From NCBI GenBank assembly GCA_900466605.1, contig UBMU01000003.1, positions 62,001-126,000 on the forward strand: a stretch of 64,000 nt of DNA. The letters run 5' to 3'. The DNA comes from Hyphomicrobiales bacterium (GTDB taxonomy: Bacteria > Pseudomonadota > Alphaproteobacteria > Rhizobiales > Rhizobiaceae). The position numbers and the translations under genes were made by a program. The stretch's first letter is position 1; each line of letters begins with the position of its first letter. Below, one piece after another: positions 17,962 through 26,110 of this stretch. The notes under the pieces are model-generated. The model worked only from the letters and a program-made list of their open reading frames with translations, was not told the origin of the DNA and ran no database searches.

Positions 17962-18895
17962 GGTCCGCCCATTGGCCGGGCGTCACGCCGTAGGCTTTCT
18001 TGAAGTGGCGGGTCAAATGGCTCTGGTCGGCAAAGCCGGTTGCCGCTGCAACATCCGAAAGTCCTCCACCCTCGCCGATCATGGCTCGCGCTTGCTGCAG
18101 GCGCCGCATGAGGAGATAGCGATGCGGACTGGCTGCAAAGGCGGCCTTGAAGTGACGAGCTAGAGAAAAACGGTCGAGACCGGTTATCGCCTCGAGTTCG
18201 CCGGAGCGAACAGCTTGTGTTGCATGCGCTTCGAGATAGTCCCGCGCCAATCTTGCGCGCTGCCACGCCACATTGCCGAGCGGGCGCTGCGGTGTCCTCG
18301 CGTGCTTCGCAAGCCCGCCCGCCACGCGCGACACAAAGTCATCGACGAAGAGATCGTCGAGTTCACGGTCCAGTTCGCCAAGCGCTGCAAGCAACGTTGC
18401 GGCTAGAATAGGATCCCCGATCACCGGTTCATCGACGAACGGCAACCCGATCTTCTCCGCCGCCAGGCAATCGAGCAACAACGCCGGCTCCAGATAGAGC
18501 ATGCGATATTGCAGCCCGTCATCGGTGCCGGCCCCACCATCGTGCTCTTCGTCGGGGTGGAGCACGATCACCTGCCCCGGCATGCTGAAGCGTCGCTCTC
18601 CGCGATAGGAAAAAGTCTGCACACCCTTGATCGTGACACCAAGCGCATAGGTATCGTGGCGATGGGGCTCGAACGCGTTGCCTGAAAATTGCGCCTCGAT
18701 CCGCTCGATGCCGGGAAAGGCAGGCGCCGTCACGATCCCGTCTGCGCCGGGCTCCGTGCACAAACGTTCAAGACCCTCGAAGGCATGGCTGTTTACATTC
18801 TGGTCCAACGCGACTTTCGAACCCGCATGAAAGAGACTGGCATGTTTGATACCAAAATTGCGATCGTCCTGCGAAACAATCTTGCATCCTGGCAA
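17921..18895 (-). CDS. AraC-family transcriptional regulator (start uncertain)
   Basis: The C-terminal 100 residues carry the two AraC helix-turn-helix units (LEAITGLDRFSLARHFKAAF and LSDVAAATGFADQSHLTRHFKKAYGVTPGQW). Upstream is a cupin-like AraC-binding domain with GNAFEPHRHDTYALGVT and QTFSYRGERR. The open frame allows 324 residues, but the first 25-40 overlap the start of the divergent DUF2000 gene and look non-conserved; a TTG near 18808 or slightly downstream is more plausible. The divergent pairing with DUF2000 suggests that this is its regulator. Its 3' end overlaps abrB convergently. Confidence 0.83.
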   Translation of the reverse strand: MPGCKIVSQDDRNFGIKHASLFHAGSKVALDQNVNSHAFEGLERLCTEPGADGIVTAPAFPGIERIEAQFSGNAFEPHRHDTYALGVTIKGVQTFSYRGERRFSMPGQVIVLHPDEEHDGGAGTDDGLQYRMLYLEPALLLDCLAAEKIGLPFVDEPVIGDPILAATLLAALGELDRELDDLFVDDFVSRVAGGLAKHARTPQRPLGNVAWQRARLARDYLEAHATQAVRSGELEAITGLDRFSLARHFKAAFAASPHRYLLMRRLQQARAMIGEGGGLSDVAAATGFADQSHLTRHFKKAYGVTPGQWADLRRVSPPGRNVGR

Positions 18896-19249
18896 AAGCT
18901 GAACGTCACAGCTTTCCTGATGAGTGGCATTGCCGGCCAGAATCCCGAGATAATTGGCGAGTCCTACAAGGATCGCGCTGGCAATCTCTATAATCCACTT
19001 TCGATCCAGCCGATCATCGTCTTGTCGGCGGAGGGCGAGACGCTGTCCGCGATTCTCCAGCGCTCCCTGGAACGAGGCGTCATCTCATCCCTGTTCATCG
19101 AAGAGATGTTCGCAACCGGCCACGACACCGCCAACCGGGCGGTCTTTGCAGAGTATGCTCCTGACGATGCCAAAGTCGTCGGCATTGCCATCAGGGCAGA
19201 GAAGAAGATTGTCGACAAGATCACCAAGGGCGCAACGATGCACCAATAA
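18842..19249 (+). CDS. DUF2000-family protein
   Basis: A 135-residue protein of the DUF2000 family, whose fold is related to peptidyl-tRNA hydrolase 2, but with no assigned activity. Landmarks are MFDTKIAIVLRNNLASWQKL at the start, the DRAGNLYNPLSIQPIIVL segment and a late GIAIRAEKKIVDKITKG. I place the start at 18842 because family similarity begins there, although the frame is open further upstream. It is divergent from and partly overlaps the AraC gene, so the shared start region likely contains the control site. Confidence 0.8.
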   Translation: MFDTKIAIVLRNNLASWQKLNVTAFLMSGIAGQNPEIIGESYKDRAGNLYNPLSIQPIIVLSAEGETLSAILQRSLERGVISSLFIEEMFATGHDTANRAVFAEYAPDDAKVVGIAIRAEKKIVDKITKGATMHQ

Positions 19250-19255
19250 CGAAAA

Positions 19256-19278
19256 CGGCCGGGCTTTGGGCCCGGCCG
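19256..19278. terminator. bidirectional terminator between DUF2000 and the OmpA-like gene
   Basis: A perfect 9-bp stem CGGCCGGGC / GCCCGGCCG with a TTTGG loop. On the reverse strand it is followed by TTTTCGTTATT, a good Rho-independent terminator for the OmpA-like gene; on the forward strand the T-run is weak (CTTCTC). Confidence 0.82.
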
Positions 19279-19300
19279 CTTCTCATGATTGCAGTGCGGA

Positions 19301-19966
19301 TCAGCTCTGTGTGACGGGCGCAATCTGGATTTCGACGCGGCGATTCTGGGCGCGGCCGGCTTCCGTGACGTTGGAGGCGACCGGCTGCGACGGGCCGAAG
19401 CCGACGGCCGAAACACGACGCGGATCGATGCCCTGGGTGCCGAGGTAATCGGCCACCGACATCGCGCGGCGCTGCGACAGATCCTGATTGTGCTGCAGGC
19501 TGCCGGTGGAGTCAGTATGACCATTCACGTCGATCAGCGTGCGGTTGAACTTGCGCAGGACGATCGCGACAGAGTTCAGAGTCGGGTAGAAGCCGGCCTT
19601 CACGGCATCCTGGTCCACGTCGAATGTAATGTTCGACGGCATGTTGAGGATGATGTTGTCGCCGCGACGGGTGACCGAGATGCCGGTTCCCTGGAGTTGG
19701 GCGCGCAGTTCGGATTCCTGCTGGTCCATGTAGTTGCCGATCGCACCGCCCGCGAGGGCGCCGACACCCGCGCCGATCAGCGCGGCGTTGCGACGTCCAA
19801 CCGGCGAACCGCCGACAGCCAGGCCAGCAAGCGCACCAACGCCGGCGCCCAACAGCGCACCGCCTGAGGTGTTCGACATCTTCTGCTCGCCCGTATAAGG
19901 ATCGGTCGTGGTGCAGGCACTAAGGTAAGTTGCAGCAACAGCCAAAAGTATGAATTTCTTGATCAT
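19301..19966 (-). CDS. OmpA-like lipoprotein (YiaD type)
   Basis: A 221-residue outer-membrane lipoprotein. It starts MIKKFILLAVAATYLSAC, a lipoprotein signal with Cys18 as the lipid-carrying residue. Two glycine-zipper stretches follow (GALLGAGVGALAGLAVGG and ALIGAGVGALAGGAIGNYMD, about residues 35-80), then the OmpA peptidoglycan-binding domain with NGHTDSTGSLQHNQDLSQRRA. It should tie the outer membrane to the cell wall. The start is chosen by the signal peptide; the frame is open 23 codons upstream. A terminator lies just downstream. Confidence 0.9.
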   Translation of the reverse strand: MIKKFILLAVAATYLSACTTTDPYTGEQKMSNTSGGALLGAGVGALAGLAVGGSPVGRRNAALIGAGVGALAGGAIGNYMDQQESELRAQLQGTGISVTRRGDNIILNMPSNITFDVDQDAVKAGFYPTLNSVAIVLRKFNRTLIDVNGHTDSTGSLQHNQDLSQRRAMSVADYLGTQGIDPRRVSAVGFGPSQPVASNVTEAGRAQNRRVEIQIAPVTQS

Positions 19967-20142
19967 GGACAGGCGGATCTCCAGTTCGGTGTTGATGCGA
20001 CCAGTATTAACGAATGCGGCAACAAGATGAAGCAACTGCCGCAGATACCGTAAATTTGGCAGATTGCACAGTTACTGCGGAACGGAGGCCACAGTATCGG
20101 GCGCGCCGGGTTGGCGACACCCGACTATTCCAGCGATAGTGC

Positions 20143-21138
20143 TCAGAAATTCTGGAAGAGCTGCCTTACCGTGTCATAGCTCGCGTTCGCTATGTTCAGG
20201 GACTGCAGGCCGAGCTGCTCCTGTGTCTGCAACGCTCGCAGACGACTCGACTGCTCTTCCATGTCGGCATCAATCAGGCGGCCGATACCGCGCGAGTAGG
20301 AATCGTCCAGCGACTGAGCAAAATCGCTCTGGATACTGATCCGTTTTTCAAGTGCGCCGAAAGCTGAGCCAACCGTGGTCATCTGATTCAGCATCATATC
20401 GACGACGCTGATCATTTCCTTCACCTGCGCCTGTGTCGTAGCGCTTGATACGCCAATCTCCACCTGTCCTGCCGTGTTGCCTGCCCCCTTCAGCATCACA
20501 TAGTTTTGCGAAGCTCCGGATTCGGTCGCGAAATACTGTGAGGTGAGAACGCCGTATTCGCCGGAACCGGTCGTGCGATCGTCGATCAGGTAACGCGCGT
20601 CCTTCGACGTCGTCGCTCCCACCGGCGCCAGATCGACCTCATAGCTCAGCGTGTCAATTTTGACGCTTCCATCGGAATATCGGATGAACGACGACGGTAT
20701 CTGCCTGGGTTTTGACGGGTCCGTGGAATCGTCGATCGCCACCCAGTTGTCCCCATTGAAAGTTGCCGCTTGGGTAACCGAGCGCAGTTGATTCTTGAGG
20801 TGGGCGATATCGGTGTTGATCTTGTCCTTATCGACACCCGACTCCGTCGCGGCAACAAGCTTAGCCTTGATCTGGCTTACGATTTCGACCGCGTTGTCGA
20901 CCGCCTCGTAGGCGGTGCCCATCGTCGCTGCGGCAAGGCCAAGGGCGTCACGAATGGCCGACTGTGCTTTCTGATCGGTTTTCAACGTTGAACTTATCGC
21001 CCAATAGGCGCCATTGTCCGACGATCGTTCCACTCGGAGGCCGGTGGAAACCTGCCTCTGGGTTTTGGTCATATCGCGACCGATGTCACGCAAAACATAA
21101 AGCGCGGCATCCACCGAAGTGCGCCGATAAATGCTCAA
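20143..21138 (-). CDS. flagellin-like protein, isolated from flagellar genes
   Basis: A 331-residue flagellin with the conserved helical ends: TKTQRQVSTGLRVERSSDN near the N-terminus and GRLIDADMEEQSSRLRALQ ... LGLQSLNIANASYDTVRQLF at the C-terminus. The first 20 residues (SIYRRTSVDAALYVLRDIG) are further from the usual flagellin start than the rest. The best start is TTG 21138, nine bases after GGAG; no ATG is available nearby. No other flagellar gene lies in the window, so this is an orphan copy, possibly a minor filament protein. A 248-base upstream gap has a GCGCCT/AGGCGC hairpin near 21210. Confidence 0.83.
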   Translation of the reverse strand: MSIYRRTSVDAALYVLRDIGRDMTKTQRQVSTGLRVERSSDNGAYWAISSTLKTDQKAQSAIRDALGLAAATMGTAYEAVDNAVEIVSQIKAKLVAATESGVDKDKINTDIAHLKNQLRSVTQAATFNGDNWVAIDDSTDPSKPRQIPSSFIRYSDGSVKIDTLSYEVDLAPVGATTSKDARYLIDDRTTGSGEYGVLTSQYFATESGASQNYVMLKGAGNTAGQVEIGVSSATTQAQVKEMISVVDMMLNQMTTVGSAFGALEKRISIQSDFAQSLDDSYSRGIGRLIDADMEEQSSRLRALQTQEQLGLQSLNIANASYDTVRQLFQNF

Positions 21139-21386
21139 GGTACTGTACTCCGAACACAACAATACACTGATACAAATGAACCGTACCGCGAACGATCATG
21201 TCCGGGAGCGCCTCACTCAGGCGCCGAAGCGATCCCCCAAAAACGCTGGAGCATCTATCGGTCTCAAGCCAAATGATTACCGCTCATGCTTAAAAAACAT
21301 CTAAGGTTTGGAGAGAATTCACCCAATCCCACAACTTTTCATAAACTATAAGCCGGCGATTTTACCCGCCAAGGCAGCGAACGTTG

Positions 21387-24300
21387 TTACTCCGCTGCCT
21401 GCAGCCGTCCGGCTTTTTCTGTCGCGGGCCGCGATGCGCGCGCCATCTCTTCATGAAGGCGTTCTTCCTCGTGGGCATGCGGCTTGGCAAAGCGCGCGAT
21501 GAGAAGGTAGGCGACTGGCGTGATATAGAGCGTCACCAGCGTCGCAAAGCCGAGCCCACCGACGATCACCCAGCCGAGAGCAATGCGCGCTTCCGCGCCG
21601 GCTCCGTGCGCAAAGACCAGTGGAACGCCGCCGAGGATCGTCGCGATCATCGTCATCATCACAGGGCGCAAGCGCAGTGCGCATGCCTTCTCGATCGCCG
21701 TGCGTACATCCTCACCACGATCTCGCAACTGATTGGCGAATTCGACGATCAGAATACCGTTCTTCGCCATCACGCCCACAAGCAGCACAAGGCCGATCTG
21801 GCTGTAGATGTTGAGGCTTGACCCGGTGATGATCAGCGCGAAGACGGCACATGCGAGCCCAAGCGGCACTGTCGACATGATGATGACCGACGACAGCACG
21901 CTTTCAAACTGCGCAGCCAGAACCAGAAAGATGATGACGATGGCAAACCCGAAGGTCAGCGCCATGCCGCTGGAATTCTCCTCCAGCGTCGCCGCCTCGG
22001 CAAGCGGTGCCAGACGCGCTCCCGGAGGCAGGATCGACTTGGAGATTTCGGTTGCTTCCTTGACCGCGTCTCCAAGCGACAGGCCGTTTTTCAGGCCGGC
22101 GGTGATCGCCACTGACGCAAGCTGCTGTTCGCGGTTCAGCTGCGGCGCGACCGAGCCTTCCGTCAGCGACGCAATCACCGACATCGGCACAATCTTGCCG
22201 TCGCCCGTCTTCAGGAAGACGTTCTCGAGATCCGTCGGGTCGTCGAGCGGGCGGGTGTTGGAGGTGAGCAGCACCGGATAGGCTTCACCCTTGACGAAAA
22301 CATCGACAACCGAGCGCCCCTCGAGCAGCGACTGCATCGCCGTTGATAGGCCGGTGATATCGATCCCAAGATCGGATGCCCGCTCGCGGTCGATCGTGAC
22401 CGACACCTGAGCCTGCGTCGGTTCGTTGGTGAGCCGCGGCGTATCATAGTGCCCCGTCGCATCAAGCGCCTGAACCAATTGCGTGGCAGCAGCCGTCAGC
22501 GCCTCGTGATCGTTGCCGACCAACGCCATCTGCAATCCGTTGCCGGCTCCGCGAATGCGCAGGCTGTTCGACTGGATCGCATTGCCGCGCAGTGCTGGGA
22601 CCCTTGCTGCCGCCTGATTGATATCGGCGACAATCTCCGTTTGCGTACGGTGGCGCTCACCCCATGGCGCCAGCGTCAGCACCATAAAGCCGCTGTTGAC
22701 CTGTCCGCCTTGTCCTGAGATGGAAAAGACGTTGCTGATATCGCCGCTGTCAACGAGCGGCTGAAGATACTCTTCGACCCGTTGCATCTTGTCGCGAGTA
22801 TATTCCAGGCTGGAACCCTGTGGCGTAGTCAGGCGCATCATCACCAGGGCCCGATCTTCGTTCGGCGTCAGCTCGCTCCGAACCGTCTGAAAGGCGAGGA
22901 CAGCCGCACCGGCAAAAAGCACGGATGCAACGATGACCACAAGCGGCGCATTCAGGCAGGCATGCAGCGACCACCGGTAGGTATTCGCAAACCAGGTGCC
23001 GAAACGGCCGAGCAGTCCGTGATCCTCCAGCATCTCCTTGGTCAATATCCGCGAGGCGAGCATCGGACATAACGTCAAGGCGACGATGGATGAGAGGCCA
23101 ACCGAGAATGCCAGCACAAAGCCAAACTCGCGGAACAGCCCACCCACCTGCCCTGGCAAGAAGGACAACGGAATGAAGACTGCGGCAAGCGTCGCGGTTG
23201 TCGCAATGACCGCAAAGAACACTTCGCGCGTGCCGAGCACCGCAGCCGCCCGCGGGCCCATGCCTTCCGAGCGGCGACGCACGATGTTTTCGAGAACGAC
23301 GATCGCGTCGTCGACGACAAGGCCAGTTGCCAGCACGATCGCAAGAAGTGTCAGGATATTGATCGAGAACCCGACGAGATAGACCGCCGCCAGTGTACCG
23401 ATCAGCGCCACCGGCATGCTGACAGCGGGAATGATCGTGGCGCGCCAGTCGCGCAGGAAGAGATAGATCACCCCGGTAACGATAACTGCGGCCAGGATCA
23501 GCGCCAGTACGACCTCATGGATCGCGCCCTGGATGAAGACCGCATCATCGCTGGTGATAGCGATCCTCGTACCCTCAGGAAGGGTCTTCGAAAGCTCGGC
23601 AACGGCGTCCTTGATGCCGTTCGAGATATTGAGCGTGTTCGACTGTGCCTGGCGAATGATACCAAGGCCGATGCCAGGAACACCATTGGACCGCAGCGCC
23701 GTCTGCCCGTCGCGCGGCCCGAGCGTGACATTCGCCACATCACCGAGGCGCACGTGGTTCTGCAAGATGACGTTCGAAAAATCTTCGGGCGTCTGCAGGC
23801 TTGCCATCGCACGCACAACGATGGTCTGCGTCGGGCTCTTCAGCGATCCGGCCGGCACATCAAGAGCGGCGCTGGAAAGCGACTTTGTCAGGTCGCCAAC
23901 GGTCAGACCGCGACTGGCGAGTTCGCTCTGATTGACGTCAACGCGAAACACCTTCTCCTGATCACCATACGTCTCGACATCGGCAACGCCGTCGACCGAC
24001 GCTAGGCGGTCGATGACCCGGTTCTCCACGAGGAGCGTCAGGTCATCCATGTTGAGTTTCGACGAGGTGACGGCAAGACGCATGATCGGCTGCGAATCAG
24101 AATCCGCCTTGACGATCTGCGGTGCATCCGCCTCCTCAGGCAGACGGTCGGCGATACGGCCGATCGCATCGCGCACATCGTTTGCCGCAACGGCGAGATC
24201 CACCGCGTCCGAGAACTCAAGCGTCACCCGGCTCTGGCCGAACTGCGAGCTGGAAGAAATCGACTTGAGGCCGCTGACGCGGGCAGCCGCTCCCTCGATT

Positions 24301-24539
24301 ACCTTCGTCAGTTCCTGGTCGATCGTTTGTGGCGAGGCTCCATCGAAAGTCGTTCGCACCGTCACGACGGGCCGGTCGACATCGGGCAGTTCGCGCACTT
24401 CGATGCCGGCATAGGCAGCAAGGCCGGCAACGATCATCAGGGTATTGAAAACCAGCGCCAGGATGGGACGCCGGACGAAGAGCGCGGTAAAGGTCTGTTT
24501 GCCGGAAGCCGGCTTGTCCTGCATCTCAATCACGTTCAT
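21387..24539 (-). CDS. RND efflux transporter, inner-membrane pump subunit
   Basis: A 1050-residue HAE1-type RND permease, the proton-driven pump of a tripartite efflux system. It has the duplicated layout of one membrane helix, a large periplasmic domain and six helices. Landmarks are FVRRPILALVFNTLMIVAGL at the start, the essential charged helix VLATGLVVDDAIVVLENIVRR, and the second-half VGVMAKNGILIVEFANQLRD. It overlaps the upstream adaptor gene by four bases (ATGA), so the two are translationally coupled. No outer-membrane channel gene is nearby, so it must borrow one. Substrates could be drugs, detergents or plant compounds; sequence alone does not tell. Confidence 0.94.
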   Translation of the reverse strand: MNVIEMQDKPASGKQTFTALFVRRPILALVFNTLMIVAGLAAYAGIEVRELPDVDRPVVTVRTTFDGASPQTIDQELTKVIEGAAARVSGLKSISSSSQFGQSRVTLEFSDAVDLAVAANDVRDAIGRIADRLPEEADAPQIVKADSDSQPIMRLAVTSSKLNMDDLTLLVENRVIDRLASVDGVADVETYGDQEKVFRVDVNQSELASRGLTVGDLTKSLSSAALDVPAGSLKSPTQTIVVRAMASLQTPEDFSNVILQNHVRLGDVANVTLGPRDGQTALRSNGVPGIGLGIIRQAQSNTLNISNGIKDAVAELSKTLPEGTRIAITSDDAVFIQGAIHEVVLALILAAVIVTGVIYLFLRDWRATIIPAVSMPVALIGTLAAVYLVGFSINILTLLAIVLATGLVVDDAIVVLENIVRRRSEGMGPRAAAVLGTREVFFAVIATTATLAAVFIPLSFLPGQVGGLFREFGFVLAFSVGLSSIVALTLCPMLASRILTKEMLEDHGLLGRFGTWFANTYRWSLHACLNAPLVVIVASVLFAGAAVLAFQTVRSELTPNEDRALVMMRLTTPQGSSLEYTRDKMQRVEEYLQPLVDSGDISNVFSISGQGGQVNSGFMVLTLAPWGERHRTQTEIVADINQAAARVPALRGNAIQSNSLRIRGAGNGLQMALVGNDHEALTAAATQLVQALDATGHYDTPRLTNEPTQAQVSVTIDRERASDLGIDITGLSTAMQSLLEGRSVVDVFVKGEAYPVLLTSNTRPLDDPTDLENVFLKTGDGKIVPMSVIASLTEGSVAPQLNREQQLASVAITAGLKNGLSLGDAVKEATEISKSILPPGARLAPLAEAATLEENSSGMALTFGFAIVIIFLVLAAQFESVLSSVIIMSTVPLGLACAVFALIITGSSLNIYSQIGLVLLVGVMAKNGILIVEFANQLRDRGEDVRTAIEKACALRLRPVMMTMIATILGGVPLVFAHGAGAEARIALGWVIVGGLGFATLVTLYITPVAYLLIARFAKPHAHEEERLHEEMARASRPATEKAGRLQAAE

Positions 24540-25702
24540 TGCGTTGCAGGCTCCGAATTCGACGCGACTTCGCTGGCAACCCGCACGGCGCCGCCTTCAC
24601 GGACGCGCTGCAAACCCTCGGTGACGATAGCGTCGCCGTCCTTCAGATCGGCCTTGACAAGAATAAAGTCCGGATTGCGCTGCACGATGCTGACCCGCAC
24701 CTTGCCAGACTTGCCGTCAACAACCTGCCAGACAAAGGCTCCTTGCGAATCCCACTGGACTGAAAGCGGATCAACTGCGGGATACTGGTCGCCCCCAAAC
24801 TTCATCCCGACATTGAACGACATGCCTGCGCGCAGCTCGTCGGATGCGTTGTCGATGCGAGCCCGCACGCGCATCGTCCGGCTGGCCGCGTCGATGCGGT
24901 TATCGATTGCTTCGACCGCGCCGGAAAAGACCCGGCCGGGCCGAGCTACCGAAGTGGCCTCGACCGGTTGACCGACCGTGATCGTGTTGGCAAAGCGCTC
25001 GGGCACCCAGTAGTCGACAAGAATTTCAGTCCGGTCGTCGAGCGTTGCGACTGGTGTGGTTGACGAGACATTGTCGCCGATGTTGACCGGGATGATGCCG
25101 ACAATGCCATCGATCGGCGCAACGATGCTGCGGCGCTCAAGATTGAGTTCGGCCGCCTGCAGCTGCAGGCGCGCGCCCTGCTCCGCGATTTCGGCATCGA
25201 AGACGTCCATGCGCGATACGCTGGATTTGATGTTGTGGTAGAGGCTGGATTTCTCGATGGCGCTCTTCAGCGCGACATCGGCCTGGCCGCGAGCGATGAT
25301 CTGCTCTTCGCTGTCGAGCCTTGCCAGAACTTGGCCCTTCGTGATCCTGTCGCCCGACTTGATCAGTATCTCGCGGATCGTACCGCTGGCCTGCGGCATG
25401 ACGACGACGGAGCGAATGGCGTCGCCCGTGCCGATTGCGCTCAACCGATCGTTGACGACGCCACGGGCAACCGCTTGCGTGGCAACCAGAACAGCCGCAT
25501 TGGCTCCGCCGCCGCGGCGTCTTGATTGTCCCTCTCCGCTGGCCACAGCCTGCGGTGCAGCGCCGCCGGGCGCCAATTTGGAAACTTCAGAAAAACCGGC
25601 CTTGCGCAGCGTCTCGCCAGCGCCCGGCACAAAGTAAACCCATCCGGCAAAGCCGGCAGCAATCACGACCAGGCAAACTAAAAACTGCTTCCAAAATGGC
25701 AT
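24536..25702 (-). CDS. RND efflux periplasmic adaptor (membrane fusion protein)
   Basis: A 388-residue HlyD/AcrA-like adaptor linking the pump to the outer-membrane channel. It has an N-terminal membrane anchor (about residues 5-25), a Gly/Arg-rich spacer, and then the lipoyl domain split by a short helical hairpin (ASGTIREILIKSGDRITKGQ ... APIDGIVGIIPVNIGDNVSS), followed by beta-barrel and membrane-proximal domains. GGAG precedes the ATG. It is first in the two-gene efflux operon, with a candidate operator about 80 bases upstream. Confidence 0.93.
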   Translation of the reverse strand: MPFWKQFLVCLVVIAAGFAGWVYFVPGAGETLRKAGFSEVSKLAPGGAAPQAVASGEGQSRRRGGGANAAVLVATQAVARGVVNDRLSAIGTGDAIRSVVVMPQASGTIREILIKSGDRITKGQVLARLDSEEQIIARGQADVALKSAIEKSSLYHNIKSSVSRMDVFDAEIAEQGARLQLQAAELNLERRSIVAPIDGIVGIIPVNIGDNVSSTTPVATLDDRTEILVDYWVPERFANTITVGQPVEATSVARPGRVFSGAVEAIDNRIDAASRTMRVRARIDNASDELRAGMSFNVGMKFGGDQYPAVDPLSVQWDSQGAFVWQVVDGKSGKVRVSIVQRNPDFILVKADLKDGDAIVTEGLQRVREGGAVRVASEVASNSEPATQ

Positions 25703-26110
25703 TCACGTCTCCAGAGGGACTCGAGGCTAGTCCAGGGTCTATCGAAAGAGGCGTTCGCAGGACAAATTGCCGCGCGTCTGCGACAATATTGTCTCTTTGC
25801 TGATCACCGGCAAGCGAATAGGCCCCGCATTACTGAATTGTAATATCAAGACTGAGTTACCGACACAGCGTCCGCCGATCACTTGCCGGACGTGTCGCAG
25901 AGTCTCTTCGACGAGGTCAAATAACGGTTTTGTTTTCCGAAGTTTATGTGAGATGCCGTATCGCTGCGGTTCGTCTTGTCGCACATCCGGCAACTCGCTG
26001 CCTTTGCTGCCCTCCTAGGCCGGATAGAAGCTGAGGACTGTCGGCGACAAGGGAATGAAAGCAGAACATCTTTTCTGGTCTTTCCATCCCGAATCACTAC
26101 ATTACGCGCC
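25703..26110. other. 408-base control region without a supported gene
   Basis: This gap separates the divergent efflux operon and the PcrA/UvrD helicase gene. Short open frames on both strands (for example reverse 25739-25993) have no recognisable family or good ribosome-binding site. The only clear structure is the palindrome described separately; promoters for both sides must lie here. Confidence 0.7.
25782..25793. promoter_or_regulatory. 12-bp palindrome, candidate operator of the efflux operon
   Basis: GACAATATTGTC is a perfect palindrome 80 bases upstream of the adaptor ATG, where TetR-type repressors of RND pumps often bind. No repressor gene lies beside it. Confidence 0.5.

Noticed and set aside
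25739-25993. 84-codon reverse-strand frame in the gap before the helicase gene
   Set aside because: No family, no good ribosome-binding site, and it covers the candidate operator; more likely control DNA.
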